Positions 36,138 to 45,382 of a DNA stretch of 64,000 nt are shown piece by piece; the first letter of the stretch is position 1; each line of letters begins with the position of its first letter. A program made the translations under genes and the position numbers. The notes below the pieces were generated by a model that was given only the letters and a program-made list of their open reading frames with translations, did no database searches and had not been told where the DNA came from. The stretch covers positions 1 through 64,000 of the forward strand of contig JBLIOE010000007.1 in NCBI GenBank assembly GCA_047639555.1. Reading direction: 5' to 3'. Source of the stretch: JAJRXC01 sp047639555 (lineage in GTDB: Bacteria > Actinomycetota > Acidimicrobiia > Acidimicrobiales > Aldehydirespiratoraceae).

Positions 36138-37019
36138 TCACTCAGCCCAGCGGGCCGATTCCTGCAGGTGATGCTGAAGCACCGGCCACAACTCCTCGAC
36201 GAGAGCATCGGGCACTTCATGCCCCAGTCCTTCGACCTCGACGAGAACCGCTCCGTCGATTCCGGTCGCCAACGTTCGGCCGTGGCTCGGCGGAAATACC
36301 GGGTCGGCGGTGCCATGTACAACCAGGGTCGGCGCGCTGATGTCACGGAGCCGGCTCAGCCGGTCCGGACTGGCATGGACGGCGATCCCGTGGCCAGTCT
36401 CCGCCGCCCAACCGGTCGAGATCTCCGCCGCGGCGAGATCAGTCTGGCGTTCGATATTCATCGAGTAGAGCGGGCCCGCCAGAAGCGAATCGAGTTCCAC
36501 GAGCCACGCCACCTGTGCAGCCTGATCCTTGGGCGGACCGGCGAAGAGCCGTGTCATCATCGCTTCGGCGAAGTCGTCGAGCGGCCCACCGAGCGCTTCG
36601 TCGCCGGGGGCCGGGCTCGAACCGAACAGAGTGAGCGACCGCACCCGACTGGCATGGTCAAGCGCCAGAAGCTGGGCGATCATGCCGCCCATCGATCGGC
36701 CAACCACGTGGGCTGAACTGATCTCGTAATGATCGAGCAGGCCCACGAGATCACGAACCATATCGTCGAGGACATAGGCACTGTCAGCGCTGAATCGGGT
36801 GGAACGGCCGCAGTCGCGATGGTCGAAACGCAGGACGCGATAACCCTCGTTAAGAAGCGGGTCGACGATCGACGAGGTCCAGCGAAAGCCGGGCGAGTCT
36901 GCCCCGGCGACGAGCACAACGGCAGGGCCATCTACGGGCCCCTGAACGTCGGCCCAGAGGTCGATGTCGCCGACCGCCACGTGTTCGCCTCGGGCTGCAT
37001 CAGTTGCCGCGTTCATCAT
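36138..37019 (-). CDS. Alpha/beta hydrolase
   Basis: 293 residues. The catalytic triad is visible: nucleophile Ser in HVVGRSMGGMIAQLLAL, Asp in TLVVHGTADPVFPPSHG and His in EVEGLGHEVPDALV. The oxyanion region is VVLVAGADSPGFRW and the DHRDCGRSTRF strand is typical of haloperoxidase/esterase-like members. No signal peptide. Substrate unknown. It is divergent from the DUF368 gene with only 26 bp between starts. Confidence 0.92.
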   Translation of the reverse strand: MMNAATDAARGEHVAVGDIDLWADVQGPVDGPAVVLVAGADSPGFRWTSSIVDPLLNEGYRVLRFDHRDCGRSTRFSADSAYVLDDMVRDLVGLLDHYEISSAHVVGRSMGGMIAQLLALDHASRVRSLTLFGSSPAPGDEALGGPLDDFAEAMMTRLFAGPPKDQAAQVAWLVELDSLLAGPLYSMNIERQTDLAAAEISTGWAAETGHGIAVHASPDRLSRLRDISAPTLVVHGTADPVFPPSHGRTLATGIDGAVLVEVEGLGHEVPDALVEELWPVLQHHLQESARWAE

Positions 37020-37045
37020 GAGGCCTGACGGTACTGTCGGCCCCC

Positions 37046-37957
37046 GTGATTCAAAAAATCAGTGCCCAGTTCGTCCGCGGCTTTCTCATGGGTGCCGCCG
37101 ACGTTGTACCCGGCGTGTCCGGTGGCACGATTGCTCTCGTGCTGGGCATCTACCAGCGCTTAATCGACAGCATTCGCGATGCCGCCCGCTCCCTCGGCAC
37201 GCTCGCGAAGGGCGATGTCCGTGGATTTTGGGAGCGGCTCACCGCCCTCGACTTCTTGTTCTTGCTGCCGCTCGCGGCGGGTATGGGCACCGCGGTGGTC
37301 GCTCTCGCCGCCGTGATCGAGACCCAACTGCACGACAACCCCGAGAACATGGCGGGCATCTTCTTCGGCCTCGTAGTGGCATCCGTGGTTGTGGCTCTCG
37401 GCCTGCTCACCGAGCGCAGCTCACAGCAGGTCGGGATCGTGGCCATCGCCGCAGTTGTTGTGTTCCTTCTCCTCGGCTACCAGTCCGGTCCGATCGCCGA
37501 TCCTTCGCCGTTCGTGTTTCTTGCGGCAGGAGCGCTGGCCATCTGCGCAATGATCTTGCCGGGTATCTCCGGCTCATTCATCTTGTTGATGATCGGCATG
37601 TACGCCGCCGTCATACAAACAATCGATGAGCGCAACTTTGGCGATGCAGCCTTGATCGCGCTCGGATGTATCGTCGGACTCGCGCTCTTCTCCACCCTCC
37701 TCGGATGGGTGATGGAACGAGCCTTCAATACGATCATGGCGGGGCTGATCGGCCTGATGCTCGGGTCCTTGCGGGTGCTTTGGCCTTGGCCCAACGGGGT
37801 CGGCGTGATCTCCGAAGCGGAGAACGAAGTCATCGACGGCACCGGACTCGACTGGCCCACGAGTGACGAATGGTTCCAGCCGACCGCGCTCGCCGTCGTT
37901 GCGGTCATCGTCGTGCTCGTGATTGCCGAGATCGGTAAGCGCTACGCGCCGGAGTAG
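37046..37957 (+). CDS. DUF368 membrane protein (PopT-like polyprenyl-phosphate translocase family)
   Basis: 303 residues from GTG, with about eight membrane helices. Family signatures are GAADVVPGVSGGTIALVLGI and the internal repeat AMILPGISGSFILLMIGMY. DUF368 proteins have been implicated in recycling undecaprenyl phosphate across the membrane, which supports cell-wall synthesis; applying that here is by family only. The last 16 bp overlap the convergent gene. Confidence 0.93.
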   Translation: MIQKISAQFVRGFLMGAADVVPGVSGGTIALVLGIYQRLIDSIRDAARSLGTLAKGDVRGFWERLTALDFLFLLPLAAGMGTAVVALAAVIETQLHDNPENMAGIFFGLVVASVVVALGLLTERSSQQVGIVAIAAVVVFLLLGYQSGPIADPSPFVFLAAGALAICAMILPGISGSFILLMIGMYAAVIQTIDERNFGDAALIALGCIVGLALFSTLLGWVMERAFNTIMAGLIGLMLGSLRVLWPWPNGVGVISEAENEVIDGTGLDWPTSDEWFQPTALAVVAVIVVLVIAEIGKRYAPE

Positions 37958-38616
37958 TCGAGGGCCGTCCAGCCGGGGCGGGAACCCATGAACCAGCCGC
38001 GTCTCTCGATGCTCGGCAACCCATCCTCGGGCGGCCAACCAACGCGCACATCGCCCTGAAGCGGCGGCGGCGCGGCAAGTTGCTCCGACGTCGGCCGGCG
38101 GCCATCGGTGCGGCGGCGGCGCACGCCAACGCCGTCGATCTCATACGACGCTTCCTCCACCAGCACCTCACCATGGACTCGAACACCCACCGAGAATGCT
38201 GAGCCGTCGCCCTCGGGCGCCGACACGGTATCGAGATCGAGGTCGAGCCCGAGGGCGACTCGGGTGCCATATGTCGACGGAGTGACCACCTCGTGGGCCG
38301 CGACGCCCAGACCGAATGCCTCGAGCCCAATCGTCCAATGATCGAGTGGCGCCTCGCAGCACAGCTCCGCCCAGATCCCGGGAGCCCGGAACTCGAGAGC
38401 TCCTCGACTGAGCGGGAGGTCGTAATCGATCACCACGACGGGGTCGGCACGCGGCCGAAGGACGGCGGCCATGAATCGAGAGACACCAGCCAGCGGCCGA
38501 AGCTCAAGGCGAACAAGACCAGCCACCGCTCCGTCCGCCGCTACGAACTCAAGATCAAGAATGTCCACCTCCGCATCGGAGGGGTGGTCGAGATCATCGG
38601 CCTCGGTGACGTGCAT
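37942..38616 (-). CDS. Hypothetical protein, beta-rich
   Basis: 224 residues from ATG 38616. Predominantly beta-strand with Asp/Glu-rich turns: LDLEFVAADGAVAGLVRLEL, PVVVIDYDLPLSRGALEFR, LDHWTIGLEAFGLGV. The pattern is reminiscent of lipocalin-like or CrtC/AttH-type actinobacterial proteins, but I cannot assign a family. No signal peptide or cysteine motif. It is divergent from the thioesterase gene (44 bp) and could share regulation with it. Confidence 0.75.
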   Translation of the reverse strand: MHVTEADDLDHPSDAEVDILDLEFVAADGAVAGLVRLELRPLAGVSRFMAAVLRPRADPVVVIDYDLPLSRGALEFRAPGIWAELCCEAPLDHWTIGLEAFGLGVAAHEVVTPSTYGTRVALGLDLDLDTVSAPEGDGSAFSVGVRVHGEVLVEEASYEIDGVGVRRRRTDGRRPTSEQLAAPPPLQGDVRVGWPPEDGLPSIERRGWFMGSRPGWTALDYSGA

Positions 38617-38660
38617 CACGACAGGGTGGCAGATGCAGCGCCACCGGGCAGGCTGGCCCG

Positions 38661-39494
38661 GTGAGTGACGCCTCCCCTAACACCTCCGCCGACACCCCTC
38701 TTGACACCCGGCCGGACTTCGATGCTGACACCGCGGTGACCACATTGGACGACCACCGATACGGCACCAAGCTGCTCGGCACGTGGAACATCGTCGCTGG
38801 CCCCAATGGCGGCTACCTCGCCGCGTTGATGGCCCGAGCGATGACAAATTCGGTCAATGAGCCTGAGCGCGGCCTTCGCTCGATCACCGTCCATTATCTG
38901 GCCCGACCCGAGTTCGACGATGTTGAGATCGATGTGAATATCGTGCGAGCCGGCCGTTCGCTGTCGACGGTTCAATCCACGATGCGTCAAGGTGACCGCA
39001 TCATCTTGTCGTCCATCGCGGCATTCTCGAAGCCCTGGACCTCAGCGGAAACGTGGTCGATGCCCATCTCGGCGCATGCCACCGACGCCGGGGTCGATAT
39101 GGACGGTCACCGTCCTGCCGTGGCCCAGAACTGGGCGGGCGTGCCGATTGTGGATGCGCCCTTCTTCTCTGGCGAAGGCTCGCCCCGCGTGGCGCAATGG
39201 ATCCGGGCGATCAAACCTCGGCCGCTCGATGCGATTGAGCTCGTGGCGATCAGCGACGCTGTTCCTCCCGCCGGTTTCCCCGCCATGACTACTCCGGCGG
39301 CGATGCCCACCGTCGATCTAACGGTGCACATCCGGGCCACGCTTCCGCTGGAGAATCCGCCCCAAGACGATCGCGTCTACGCCGAATGCAATACCCACCA
39401 CGTCGCTGACGGCTTTGCGGACGACGATTGTCATATCTGGTCGGCCGATGGCCGACTACTGGCGCAGTCCCGCCAGCTAGCCATCACCCGCTAA
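38661..39494 (+). CDS. Acyl-CoA thioesterase, TesB-like double hot-dog
   Basis: 277 residues from GTG. The N-terminal hot-dog has WNIVAGPNGGYLAALMARAM and SITVHYLARPEFDDVEIDVN, typical of the actinobacterial TesB-like thioesterase family; the second half has VAQNWAGVPIVDAPF and TVDLTVHIRATLPL. These cytosolic enzymes hydrolyse acyl-CoA to free acid and CoA. The catalytic Asp/Thr/Gln set cannot be confirmed by eye. Chain-length preference is unknown. Confidence 0.88.
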   Translation: MSDASPNTSADTPLDTRPDFDADTAVTTLDDHRYGTKLLGTWNIVAGPNGGYLAALMARAMTNSVNEPERGLRSITVHYLARPEFDDVEIDVNIVRAGRSLSTVQSTMRQGDRIILSSIAAFSKPWTSAETWSMPISAHATDAGVDMDGHRPAVAQNWAGVPIVDAPFFSGEGSPRVAQWIRAIKPRPLDAIELVAISDAVPPAGFPAMTTPAAMPTVDLTVHIRATLPLENPPQDDRVYAECNTHHVADGFADDDCHIWSADGRLLAQSRQLAITR

Positions 39495-39514
39495 CCGGCT
39501 CATAGGCTCCGACG

Positions 39515-40006
39515 ATGCATTCTCTTCGACTGCTCCGCAGCGTTGCCCTCGGACTCATGGCTCTCGCCCTCCTCGGCTGCGCGGCCGACGATCCGATCCT
39601 CGTCGAGGTCACGGTGCAGGAAGCGCCGACCACCGCGGCGCCGACCGCTGATGCTGTGGTCGAGGAAGACCCGCCGCCCCCCACCGACACTGTCCCGCGT
39701 CCCGCGGCCGACAAGATCGTCGACCTTCGCGGCCAAGACCGGATCGAAGTCGTGATCCGCGGCAACCAATTCAAGACGCGTTTCTTCCGCGTCGACCCGG
39801 GCACCCAGATCGTGTTCTTGAACCGTGGTGTGAATCCTCACAACGTCACGGCCTCCAACGACGGCGCGTTCCCGACAATCGACCAGGCCTCGTTGGAGAT
39901 AGCCCCGCAGGCGCTTCAGCTAGACATCGCGGGCGACTATCCGTTCTATTGCACGATTCATGGCACGACGACCCGAGGCCAAACCGGCTACGTCATCGTC
40001 GGCTGA
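39515..40006 (+). CDS. Cupredoxin-domain lipoprotein
   Basis: 163 residues. Lipoprotein signal: hydrophobic stretch then LALLGC (Cys22). A Pro/Thr-rich linker leads to a cupredoxin domain. The type-1 copper ligands fit His in GVNPHNVTASND and Cys and His in YPFYCTIHGTTTRG; no clear Met follows. It should be anchored outside the membrane as a blue-copper electron carrier or copper-binding protein. A di-heme oxidoreductase encoded 1.5 kb downstream is a possible partner. Confidence 0.9.
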   Translation: MHSLRLLRSVALGLMALALLGCAADDPILVEVTVQEAPTTAAPTADAVVEEDPPPPTDTVPRPAADKIVDLRGQDRIEVVIRGNQFKTRFFRVDPGTQIVFLNRGVNPHNVTASNDGAFPTIDQASLEIAPQALQLDIAGDYPFYCTIHGTTTRGQTGYVIVG

Positions 40007-40056
40007 CTTTCGACCAATCCAGCCTTTTGGCGACCAGCGACCTAGCATCGATTGCC

Positions 40057-41478
40057 ATGATGCGACGTTCTGTAATTCAACTTCTGGCCCTCCTCGCCGT
40101 GCTCGGGCTCATCGCAGCCGCGTGTGGCGACGATAGCGGCACCGCCGACACCGATCCGGGCGATTCCGACACGCCCGCAGTCGACGAGGACCCCACCGAC
40201 GAGGACCCCACCGACGAACCGGCTGACGAACCGGCTGACGAGCCCGACCCCGTCGAGGAACCGGGCTTTGTCACGCACAACGTGCCGGCCGACTACGACA
40301 CCATTCAGGCCGCCGTTGATGCGGCTGCTCCTGGCGATCTGGTCCTGATTGACGAAGGCGTCTATCACGAGGCCGTCGTTGTGCAGACCGACAACATCGT
40401 GATCCGAGGCATGGATCGCAACACCGTCATTCTCGACGGCGAGCACGAAGAAGGATTCGAGAACGGCGTGATCGTCTTCTCGAACGGCGTCGCCGTGGAA
40501 AACCTCACGGTCCGCAACTACACAGGCAATGGTCTGTTCTGGACGGGCGATTATGGCAGCGACATCTTTGTCGAGGGCTACCGCGCCTCTTATGTGACCG
40601 CCCACAACATCGGCGTCTACGGCATGTATGCGTTCAACGCCGTTGACGGTCAGATCGACAATGCCTACGCCAGCGGCAGCGACGACTCAAGCTTCTACAT
40701 CGGCCAGTGCAACCCCTGCAATACACTGCTCTACAAGGTCGAGGGTGCCTACAGCCAGCTCGGCTATTCCGGCACGAACTCCACCGGAACCACCGTCGCA
40801 GCGTCGTACTTCCACGACAACCTCATCGGCGTGGTCCCGAACAGCCAGGACGGCGAGGAGTTGGCCCCCAACGCCGGCACCCACATCGTCGGCAACCTGA
40901 TCCAGAACAACAACAATGCCGACGTCCCCTCCCGCAACACCGGCTTCCAGCTCGGTCTTGGTTCGGGAGTAGTGCTCGCCGGCGTAACGAACAACATCAT
41001 CGAGCGCAACACGATCGTCGGCAACACCCGCGGCGGCGTGATCGCCATCGATTGGATCGACGGAGTATTTGGCAATGGCAATGGTCGAGACTTCATGGTG
41101 ATGGACAACATCGTCCGCGACAACGTCATCACCGGCTCGACCCTGGGCACCGACATTCTCGTCGGCGTTCAGGACACCAGCAACGGTGGACAGGGCAACT
41201 GCTTCAGCAACAACACGGTCGGCGAGACCAACCCGCTGAACGCTCAGGACGTCCTTCCCTGCGACGGCCCCGACACCTCGGTACTCACCTCGGTCGACCA
41301 ACTGCTCGCGCTGTTCAACCTCGACCCCTTCGAGCCACTCGACTACCGAGACGCTCCGGTGCCGGACATGAACTTCGAGAACATGCCTGGCGATCCAGCC
41401 ACGGCGCCGCCGGTGCCCGCCATCGACGGGCCGATGCAGATCGACCTTGAGGCCCTCGCGGCACCCGAGCCCCGCTGA
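40057..41478 (+). CDS. Right-handed parallel beta-helix lipoprotein
   Basis: 473 residues. Lipobox LIAAACGDD (Cys at about 24), then an acidic repeat linker (DEDPTDEDPTDEPADEPADE) and a beta-helix domain with recurrent strands (DNIVIRGMDRNTVILDGE, NGVAVENLTVRNYTGNG, NNIIERNTIVGNTRGG). The start of the domain (DYDTIQAAVDAAAPGDLVLI) is the usual entry of pectate-lyase-like and NosD-like helices. Cysteines in YIGQCNPCNTLL may form a disulfide. It is surface-anchored; carbohydrate or metal-related roles are both possible. Its stop is 1 bp from that of the convergent di-heme protein. Confidence 0.86.
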   Translation: MMRRSVIQLLALLAVLGLIAAACGDDSGTADTDPGDSDTPAVDEDPTDEDPTDEPADEPADEPDPVEEPGFVTHNVPADYDTIQAAVDAAAPGDLVLIDEGVYHEAVVVQTDNIVIRGMDRNTVILDGEHEEGFENGVIVFSNGVAVENLTVRNYTGNGLFWTGDYGSDIFVEGYRASYVTAHNIGVYGMYAFNAVDGQIDNAYASGSDDSSFYIGQCNPCNTLLYKVEGAYSQLGYSGTNSTGTTVAASYFHDNLIGVVPNSQDGEELAPNAGTHIVGNLIQNNNNADVPSRNTGFQLGLGSGVVLAGVTNNIIERNTIVGNTRGGVIAIDWIDGVFGNGNGRDFMVMDNIVRDNVITGSTLGTDILVGVQDTSNGGQGNCFSNNTVGETNPLNAQDVLPCDGPDTSVLTSVDQLLALFNLDPFEPLDYRDAPVPDMNFENMPGDPATAPPVPAIDGPMQIDLEALAAPEPR

Positions 41479-41479
41479 A

Positions 41480-42949
41480 TCAGAGCGACTCGAGGAAGCT
41501 GATCAAGGCCGTTCGTTCGGCCGAAGACATCGCACGGTAGGCCGCCGCACTCGCGGCGGCCTCGCCGTCGTGCCACAGGATGGCCTCAGAGAAGCTACGA
41601 GCGCGACCATCGTGCAGCAGCGTGGTGTGACCGCTCACCGTCTCAAGCAGCCCCAGGCCCCAGAGCGGCGGCGTACGCCACTCTGTGGGCACAGGGGTGC
41701 CGTCGAGAGCCTGATCCCCGAGGTCGAGGCCGACGTCGTGCAAGAGGAGATCGGTGTAGGGCTGGATCAGCTGATTGCTGAGGCCCTGGATTGGCCCGCG
41801 CCGGGTCGTGAACCCTCCGGTGTGGCACGACGCGCAGCCTGACGTCTCAAAGAGCTCGAACCCCTGGGTCACCACGGTGTCGTCGAGGTCGCGGGCGACC
41901 GGCACCGCCAACGTCTGCGAGTAGATCGAGAGGTTGAGCAGCTGCTGGTCGGTGACCTCGCCCCCCGCCGGTTCTTGCACGCCAAAGGTCGGGTCGCCGT
42001 AGTCCTCGACGTTGTACTCAGTCGAGAGCGGCACACCAGCGCGGACGCACGGCGACCATCGATCGCAGTCGGGCGAAGGGAAGTAACGCGACGTGAGCCC
42101 CATGTCGTTGAACAGAGCGATCGCGGTCTGTTGTTCGACGGTCGGTTGTCCGGCCTGCCACCCGAAGCGTCCGATCACCGGAGAGTCGGTGAGGAGATCA
42201 GTTACGGCCGAAAGACGACCCGAGATTCCGTCGCCGTCGAGGTCGTCGGGATCGGCCAGCGAAGCAAGTTGATCATCGGGAATGAGTTCGAGTAGCCCCA
42301 GGCCGGGAAGTTGCGGCGCCACCCGCGGGCTGATGACGGCATCGCCCGGAAGCGCCGGTCCGTCGCCGACATCAACGGAGTAGACGGGCCGACGAAGCGA
42401 GAACGAATCGCCATCGTCGAAGGTGCCCGCCACCTCCTCGTAGGAGACTCGAATCACCGCTTCCGGCGCACCACCGAAGCGGTTCGAGGAGAGCACGGCG
42501 CCATAGTGGTCAATCGTCGCAGGGTCGCTAGTCGACAACGACACCGTCATACCGAGAGGAAGGATGCCATCGCCACCGGGCCCCGCGGCTCGACCGTCTT
42601 CGAGGTGACACGCCGAGCACGAGTCGGCATCGAAATTCGGTCCAAGGCCACTGAAGTCCTCAGCGGGACGAGGGTTCCAGGGTTCTTCGAAGACCGCCTT
42701 GCCATCGGCAAAGACCTGACGCTCATAGTGATTGATATTCCGGGCCGTGAGGCTGTACGCCCGTTCGCTGGTGTCGAACGCGGATCCCATCCCACCCGTG
42801 CGATCGATCCGGACGTTGTCGACGGTGGTAGTCAAGGCCGATGGCACGACGTCGATCTGGTCGCCCTGCTCTTCTCCGCCACCGCAGGCCTGGATCACGA
42901 GACCGAGGCCGAGAACTGCGCCGGCCAGGCGAGCTGTCTGCCACTCCAT
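41480..42949 (-). CDS. Di-heme oxidoreductase, lipoprotein
   Basis: 489 residues. Lipobox GLVIQACGG near residue 22. Two c-type heme motifs: DSCSACHLEDGRAAG and SGCASCHTGGFTTRRGP. The intervening FGWQAGQPTVEQQTAIAL and the C-terminal TPPLWGLGLLETVSGHTTLL then HDGRA are signatures of the di-heme oxidoreductase (thiol oxidoreductase-like) family. It acts outside the membrane in electron transfer; the natural substrate of the family is poorly known. Gene order cupredoxin, beta-helix, di-heme suggests a shared extracytoplasmic redox or metal function. Confidence 0.92.
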   Translation of the reverse strand: MEWQTARLAGAVLGLGLVIQACGGGEEQGDQIDVVPSALTTTVDNVRIDRTGGMGSAFDTSERAYSLTARNINHYERQVFADGKAVFEEPWNPRPAEDFSGLGPNFDADSCSACHLEDGRAAGPGGDGILPLGMTVSLSTSDPATIDHYGAVLSSNRFGGAPEAVIRVSYEEVAGTFDDGDSFSLRRPVYSVDVGDGPALPGDAVISPRVAPQLPGLGLLELIPDDQLASLADPDDLDGDGISGRLSAVTDLLTDSPVIGRFGWQAGQPTVEQQTAIALFNDMGLTSRYFPSPDCDRWSPCVRAGVPLSTEYNVEDYGDPTFGVQEPAGGEVTDQQLLNLSIYSQTLAVPVARDLDDTVVTQGFELFETSGCASCHTGGFTTRRGPIQGLSNQLIQPYTDLLLHDVGLDLGDQALDGTPVPTEWRTPPLWGLGLLETVSGHTTLLHDGRARSFSEAILWHDGEAAASAAAYRAMSSAERTALISFLESL

Positions 42950-43014
42950 ACCAGTCCGTCCTCCTGCGATCGAACCCCGATGGTACCTACCAAGGTGCGG
43001 TTAGGCCGTGTCGG

Positions 43015-43596
43015 TCACGCGTGCTTGTCGACGACCCACCCGAGGGGCGACAGCGTCTCGGCTGCAAACGCCGCTGGCTCCTCCTCGAGCTCGGTTGCCA
43101 TCGTGTCATTCCACCGGTTGAGATAACCGAAGAGCGAACAGACGGCGACAATCGCCACGATCTGCTCTTGTGTGAAATGCCGCCGGCATTCAGCAAAGTC
43201 GTCGTCGGTGGCGGCGTTGGCACCACTGTGAAACGCCAGGCGCAGCGCGACCCGCTCGGCATCGGAGAACAGCTCCGATGTCTCGAATTCCCAGACAGCC
43301 GCGACCTTCGCCGGGTCGGTGCCCTGGTTGGCGGCGGTTGCCCCGGTGTGGGCTTGGCAGTACCGGCACCCTGCGGCACGACTCGCCACATGAGACACGA
43401 GGTTCTTCAACTCGGCGTCGATCACCGGACTCCCCAAGACCGCAACCGCGAGCGCCTGGAAACCTTCGACGAGTCCCGGGAGATGCGCCATCGTGCGGAG
43501 CGAGCTGGGCACAAAACCCGTCACTGCTTCGATGAACTGAAAAGTCTCCTCGAGCGCGGGAAGTTCTTCTCGAGGGATCGGGGAAACGTGGGTCAT
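43015..43596 (-). CDS. AhpD-like / carboxymuconolactone decarboxylase family peroxidase-related protein
   Basis: 193 residues. The redox motif is AAGCRYCQAHTGATA (C-x2-C-x2-H), with an upstream Glu in DAELKNLVSHVASR. The fold is all-helical (SDAERVALRLAFHSG, QIVAIVAVCSLFGYLNRW), as in AhpD-type alkyl hydroperoxide reductase partners. It probably reduces peroxides with a thiol donor; the physiological donor is not evident. The ATG at 43596 is chosen over a GTG two codons upstream without strong evidence. Confidence 0.9.
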   Translation of the reverse strand: MTHVSPIPREELPALEETFQFIEAVTGFVPSSLRTMAHLPGLVEGFQALAVAVLGSPVIDAELKNLVSHVASRAAGCRYCQAHTGATAANQGTDPAKVAAVWEFETSELFSDAERVALRLAFHSGANAATDDDFAECRRHFTQEQIVAIVAVCSLFGYLNRWNDTMATELEEEPAAFAAETLSPLGWVVDKHA

Positions 43597-43622
43597 GCTC
43601 ACGGTTCTACCCGCAGCCAGAT

Positions 43623-44114
43623 CTACTCGTCGTCAGGCTCATTGGGCAGGCTGACAACAAGCGTGCCGAGAAGGCGGTCATGCAGACCTCTCCCGTCCCC
43701 CGCGAGTACCACGCTCAAAAGGAGAACGACCGCGACGACCACGCCGAACACGCCGAGAAAAATAATCGGCAGGTAAAGCACAACGGCGCGTCCGAACGCG
43801 GCGGCAACTGCCGGCATCGACCGGGTGGCCATTCGCACTCGGAGACCAAGGAGTGCCTTGCCTGGCGTCGCTCCATAAAGCACGGCGGGGACAATCTCGT
43901 AGAGCGCCACCAACACCAAGAGCAACACAATCGAGCGAGTCGAGTCGAACACCAGCCGCGCCTGACGCTGACCGAGCGGGTCACCGCCAAGAAGCCGTTG
44001 ATCGATCTCCACCATCACGAAGAAGACCGCCCAAGTGAAGATCACTGAATCGACGATTCGGGCGCTCAGACGCCATACAACGCCGGCGGGCTGCTCGGAG
44101 GTGCGCAAGTGCAC
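43623..44114 (-). CDS. RDD-family membrane protein
   Basis: 163 residues from GTG. Characteristic RDD features: RLSARIVDSVIFTWAVFF (Arg and Asp in helix 1), LYGATPGKALLGLRVRM and the second Asp-rich end DGRGLHDRLLGTLVV. Three or four membrane helices. Some RDD proteins are Na+/H+ antiporters, others are unassigned; I make no specific claim. It follows the AhpD-like stop region by 26 bp in the opposite reading order, so these may be independent units. Confidence 0.9.
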   Translation of the reverse strand: MHLRTSEQPAGVVWRLSARIVDSVIFTWAVFFVMVEIDQRLLGGDPLGQRQARLVFDSTRSIVLLLVLVALYEIVPAVLYGATPGKALLGLRVRMATRSMPAVAAAFGRAVVLYLPIIFLGVFGVVVAVVLLLSVVLAGDGRGLHDRLLGTLVVSLPNEPDDE

Positions 44115-44147
44115 GAGGCTAGGGGTGTTTGCCCGTAGCCTGCCCAG

Positions 44148-44495
44148 GTGGCCGCGTTTGCTTCACCAGAATGGATCGCCGAACTCGACGTGCAGGCCCA
44201 GGCCGCCCGCGTTCCCGCCGACTTCGCGATCGTCATCGAGCAACGCGTCGACGACGTGTCTTGGCACTTCGTCATCGCCGATGGCCGGGTGCGAGTGCTT
44301 ACCGGATCAGCGGAGAATCCCACCATCATGTTGTCGAGCGACCAAGCAACCGCGGAAGCCATCCAGCGCGGCGAACTTTCGGCTCAGCGGGCATTCCTCG
44401 ACGGCGCGTTCCGCATCGGTGGCGACGTCAACGCGCTGATGACCCATCGCCCCCTGCTCACCACGCTGGGCGAACTGCTCACGGCCGCTACTTGA
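44148..44495 (+). CDS. SCP-2 sterol-transfer-like protein
   Basis: 115 residues from GTG. The pattern DVSWHFVIADGRVRVLTGSA and NPTIMLSSDQATAEAIQRGE followed by DGAFRIGGDVNAL is typical of the SCP-2 fold, a hydrophobic-ligand-binding domain of about 100 residues. Likely a small cytosolic lipid or acyl-CoA carrier. The last 8 bp overlap the convergent DNA glycosylase gene. Confidence 0.88.
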   Translation: MAAFASPEWIAELDVQAQAARVPADFAIVIEQRVDDVSWHFVIADGRVRVLTGSAENPTIMLSSDQATAEAIQRGELSAQRAFLDGAFRIGGDVNALMTHRPLLTTLGELLTAAT

Positions 44496-45348
44496 GAAAC
44501 TTGCTCGTTGTGTTGTCGGCGAGTTCCTTGCCGCTGGTCTGACACGTCGGGCAGTAAGCGACGGTGTAGCGCCGATACTCGACCGACCGAACCTCGTCGT
44601 CACAGTCCTGGCAAGGAAACCCGATGCGATGGTGCACGGCGCTCGGGCGGTCGGCCGATTTCCCAATATCGTCGAGGGTCCGCTCGAACTCGATGTGGCG
44701 TTGGATCACGGCGCTCATCGCCGAATGCAGCTTGTCGATATCGCCATCGGGAAGCTTCTTCGTCATCGCAAATGGCGAGAGCTTCGCGGCGAACAGGATC
44801 TCGTTCGACAGCAGGCGTCCGACGCCGGCGATTCGGCGCTGGTCGCGGAGAAACCCATGCAATCGGGTGTTCTCGGAGCGCAACACCTCGACGAGACGCT
44901 CACGAGTGAGCGTGTCGGCATCGGGACCGAGGTGATCAACGGGTTCTTGCCCGTCGGGATCGCCGTCGACGACCCAAACCCCCGCCTTGTGCTCGGTTCC
45001 CGCTTCAGTGAGCATCAACGCACCACCATCGGCGAACACCCATCTCGCCATACCACCTCGCGGCTTTTTCGATTGCTTTGGGTCCGGTCGCAGTCGGCCA
45101 CCCTGCATCAGGTGCATGACGAATGTGAGCGGATGTTCGTCGCCGCCTTGTGCACTACCGAAATGCAGATAGAGATATTTGCCGCGATGGCCGGCGCCAG
45201 TGAGCGGCCGACCGAACGCTTCCTTGGGTTGCGGTGAATACGTCTTGAGCGCGGTGAGGTGGAGCACACGAAACGCCGCGAGCTCCGCTCCCGTCCAGTT
45301 TTCGGCCAGCCGTTCGGCGTGGGCCTTGATCTCAGGCAACTCCGGCAT
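44488..45348 (-). CDS. Fpg/Nei-family DNA glycosylase
   Basis: 286 residues. The N-terminus is MPELPE, giving the catalytic Pro2 and Glu3 of this family. The beta-hairpin Lys is in GAGHRGKYLYLHF, the helix-two-turns-helix in GVGRLLSNEILFAAKLSPFA, and the C-terminal zinc finger in FPCQDCDDEV and VAYCPTCQTSGK. It excises oxidised bases with AP-lyase activity. The family contains formamidopyrimidine (Fpg) and Nei enzymes; the damage-sensing loop does not allow a confident choice by eye. Confidence 0.94.
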   Translation of the reverse strand: MPELPEIKAHAERLAENWTGAELAAFRVLHLTALKTYSPQPKEAFGRPLTGAGHRGKYLYLHFGSAQGGDEHPLTFVMHLMQGGRLRPDPKQSKKPRGGMARWVFADGGALMLTEAGTEHKAGVWVVDGDPDGQEPVDHLGPDADTLTRERLVEVLRSENTRLHGFLRDQRRIAGVGRLLSNEILFAAKLSPFAMTKKLPDGDIDKLHSAMSAVIQRHIEFERTLDDIGKSADRPSAVHHRIGFPCQDCDDEVRSVEYRRYTVAYCPTCQTSGKELADNTTSKFLK

Positions 45349-45382
45349 CGCGCCAGAGTAGGCAGGATCTCTCAGCCGGGGA

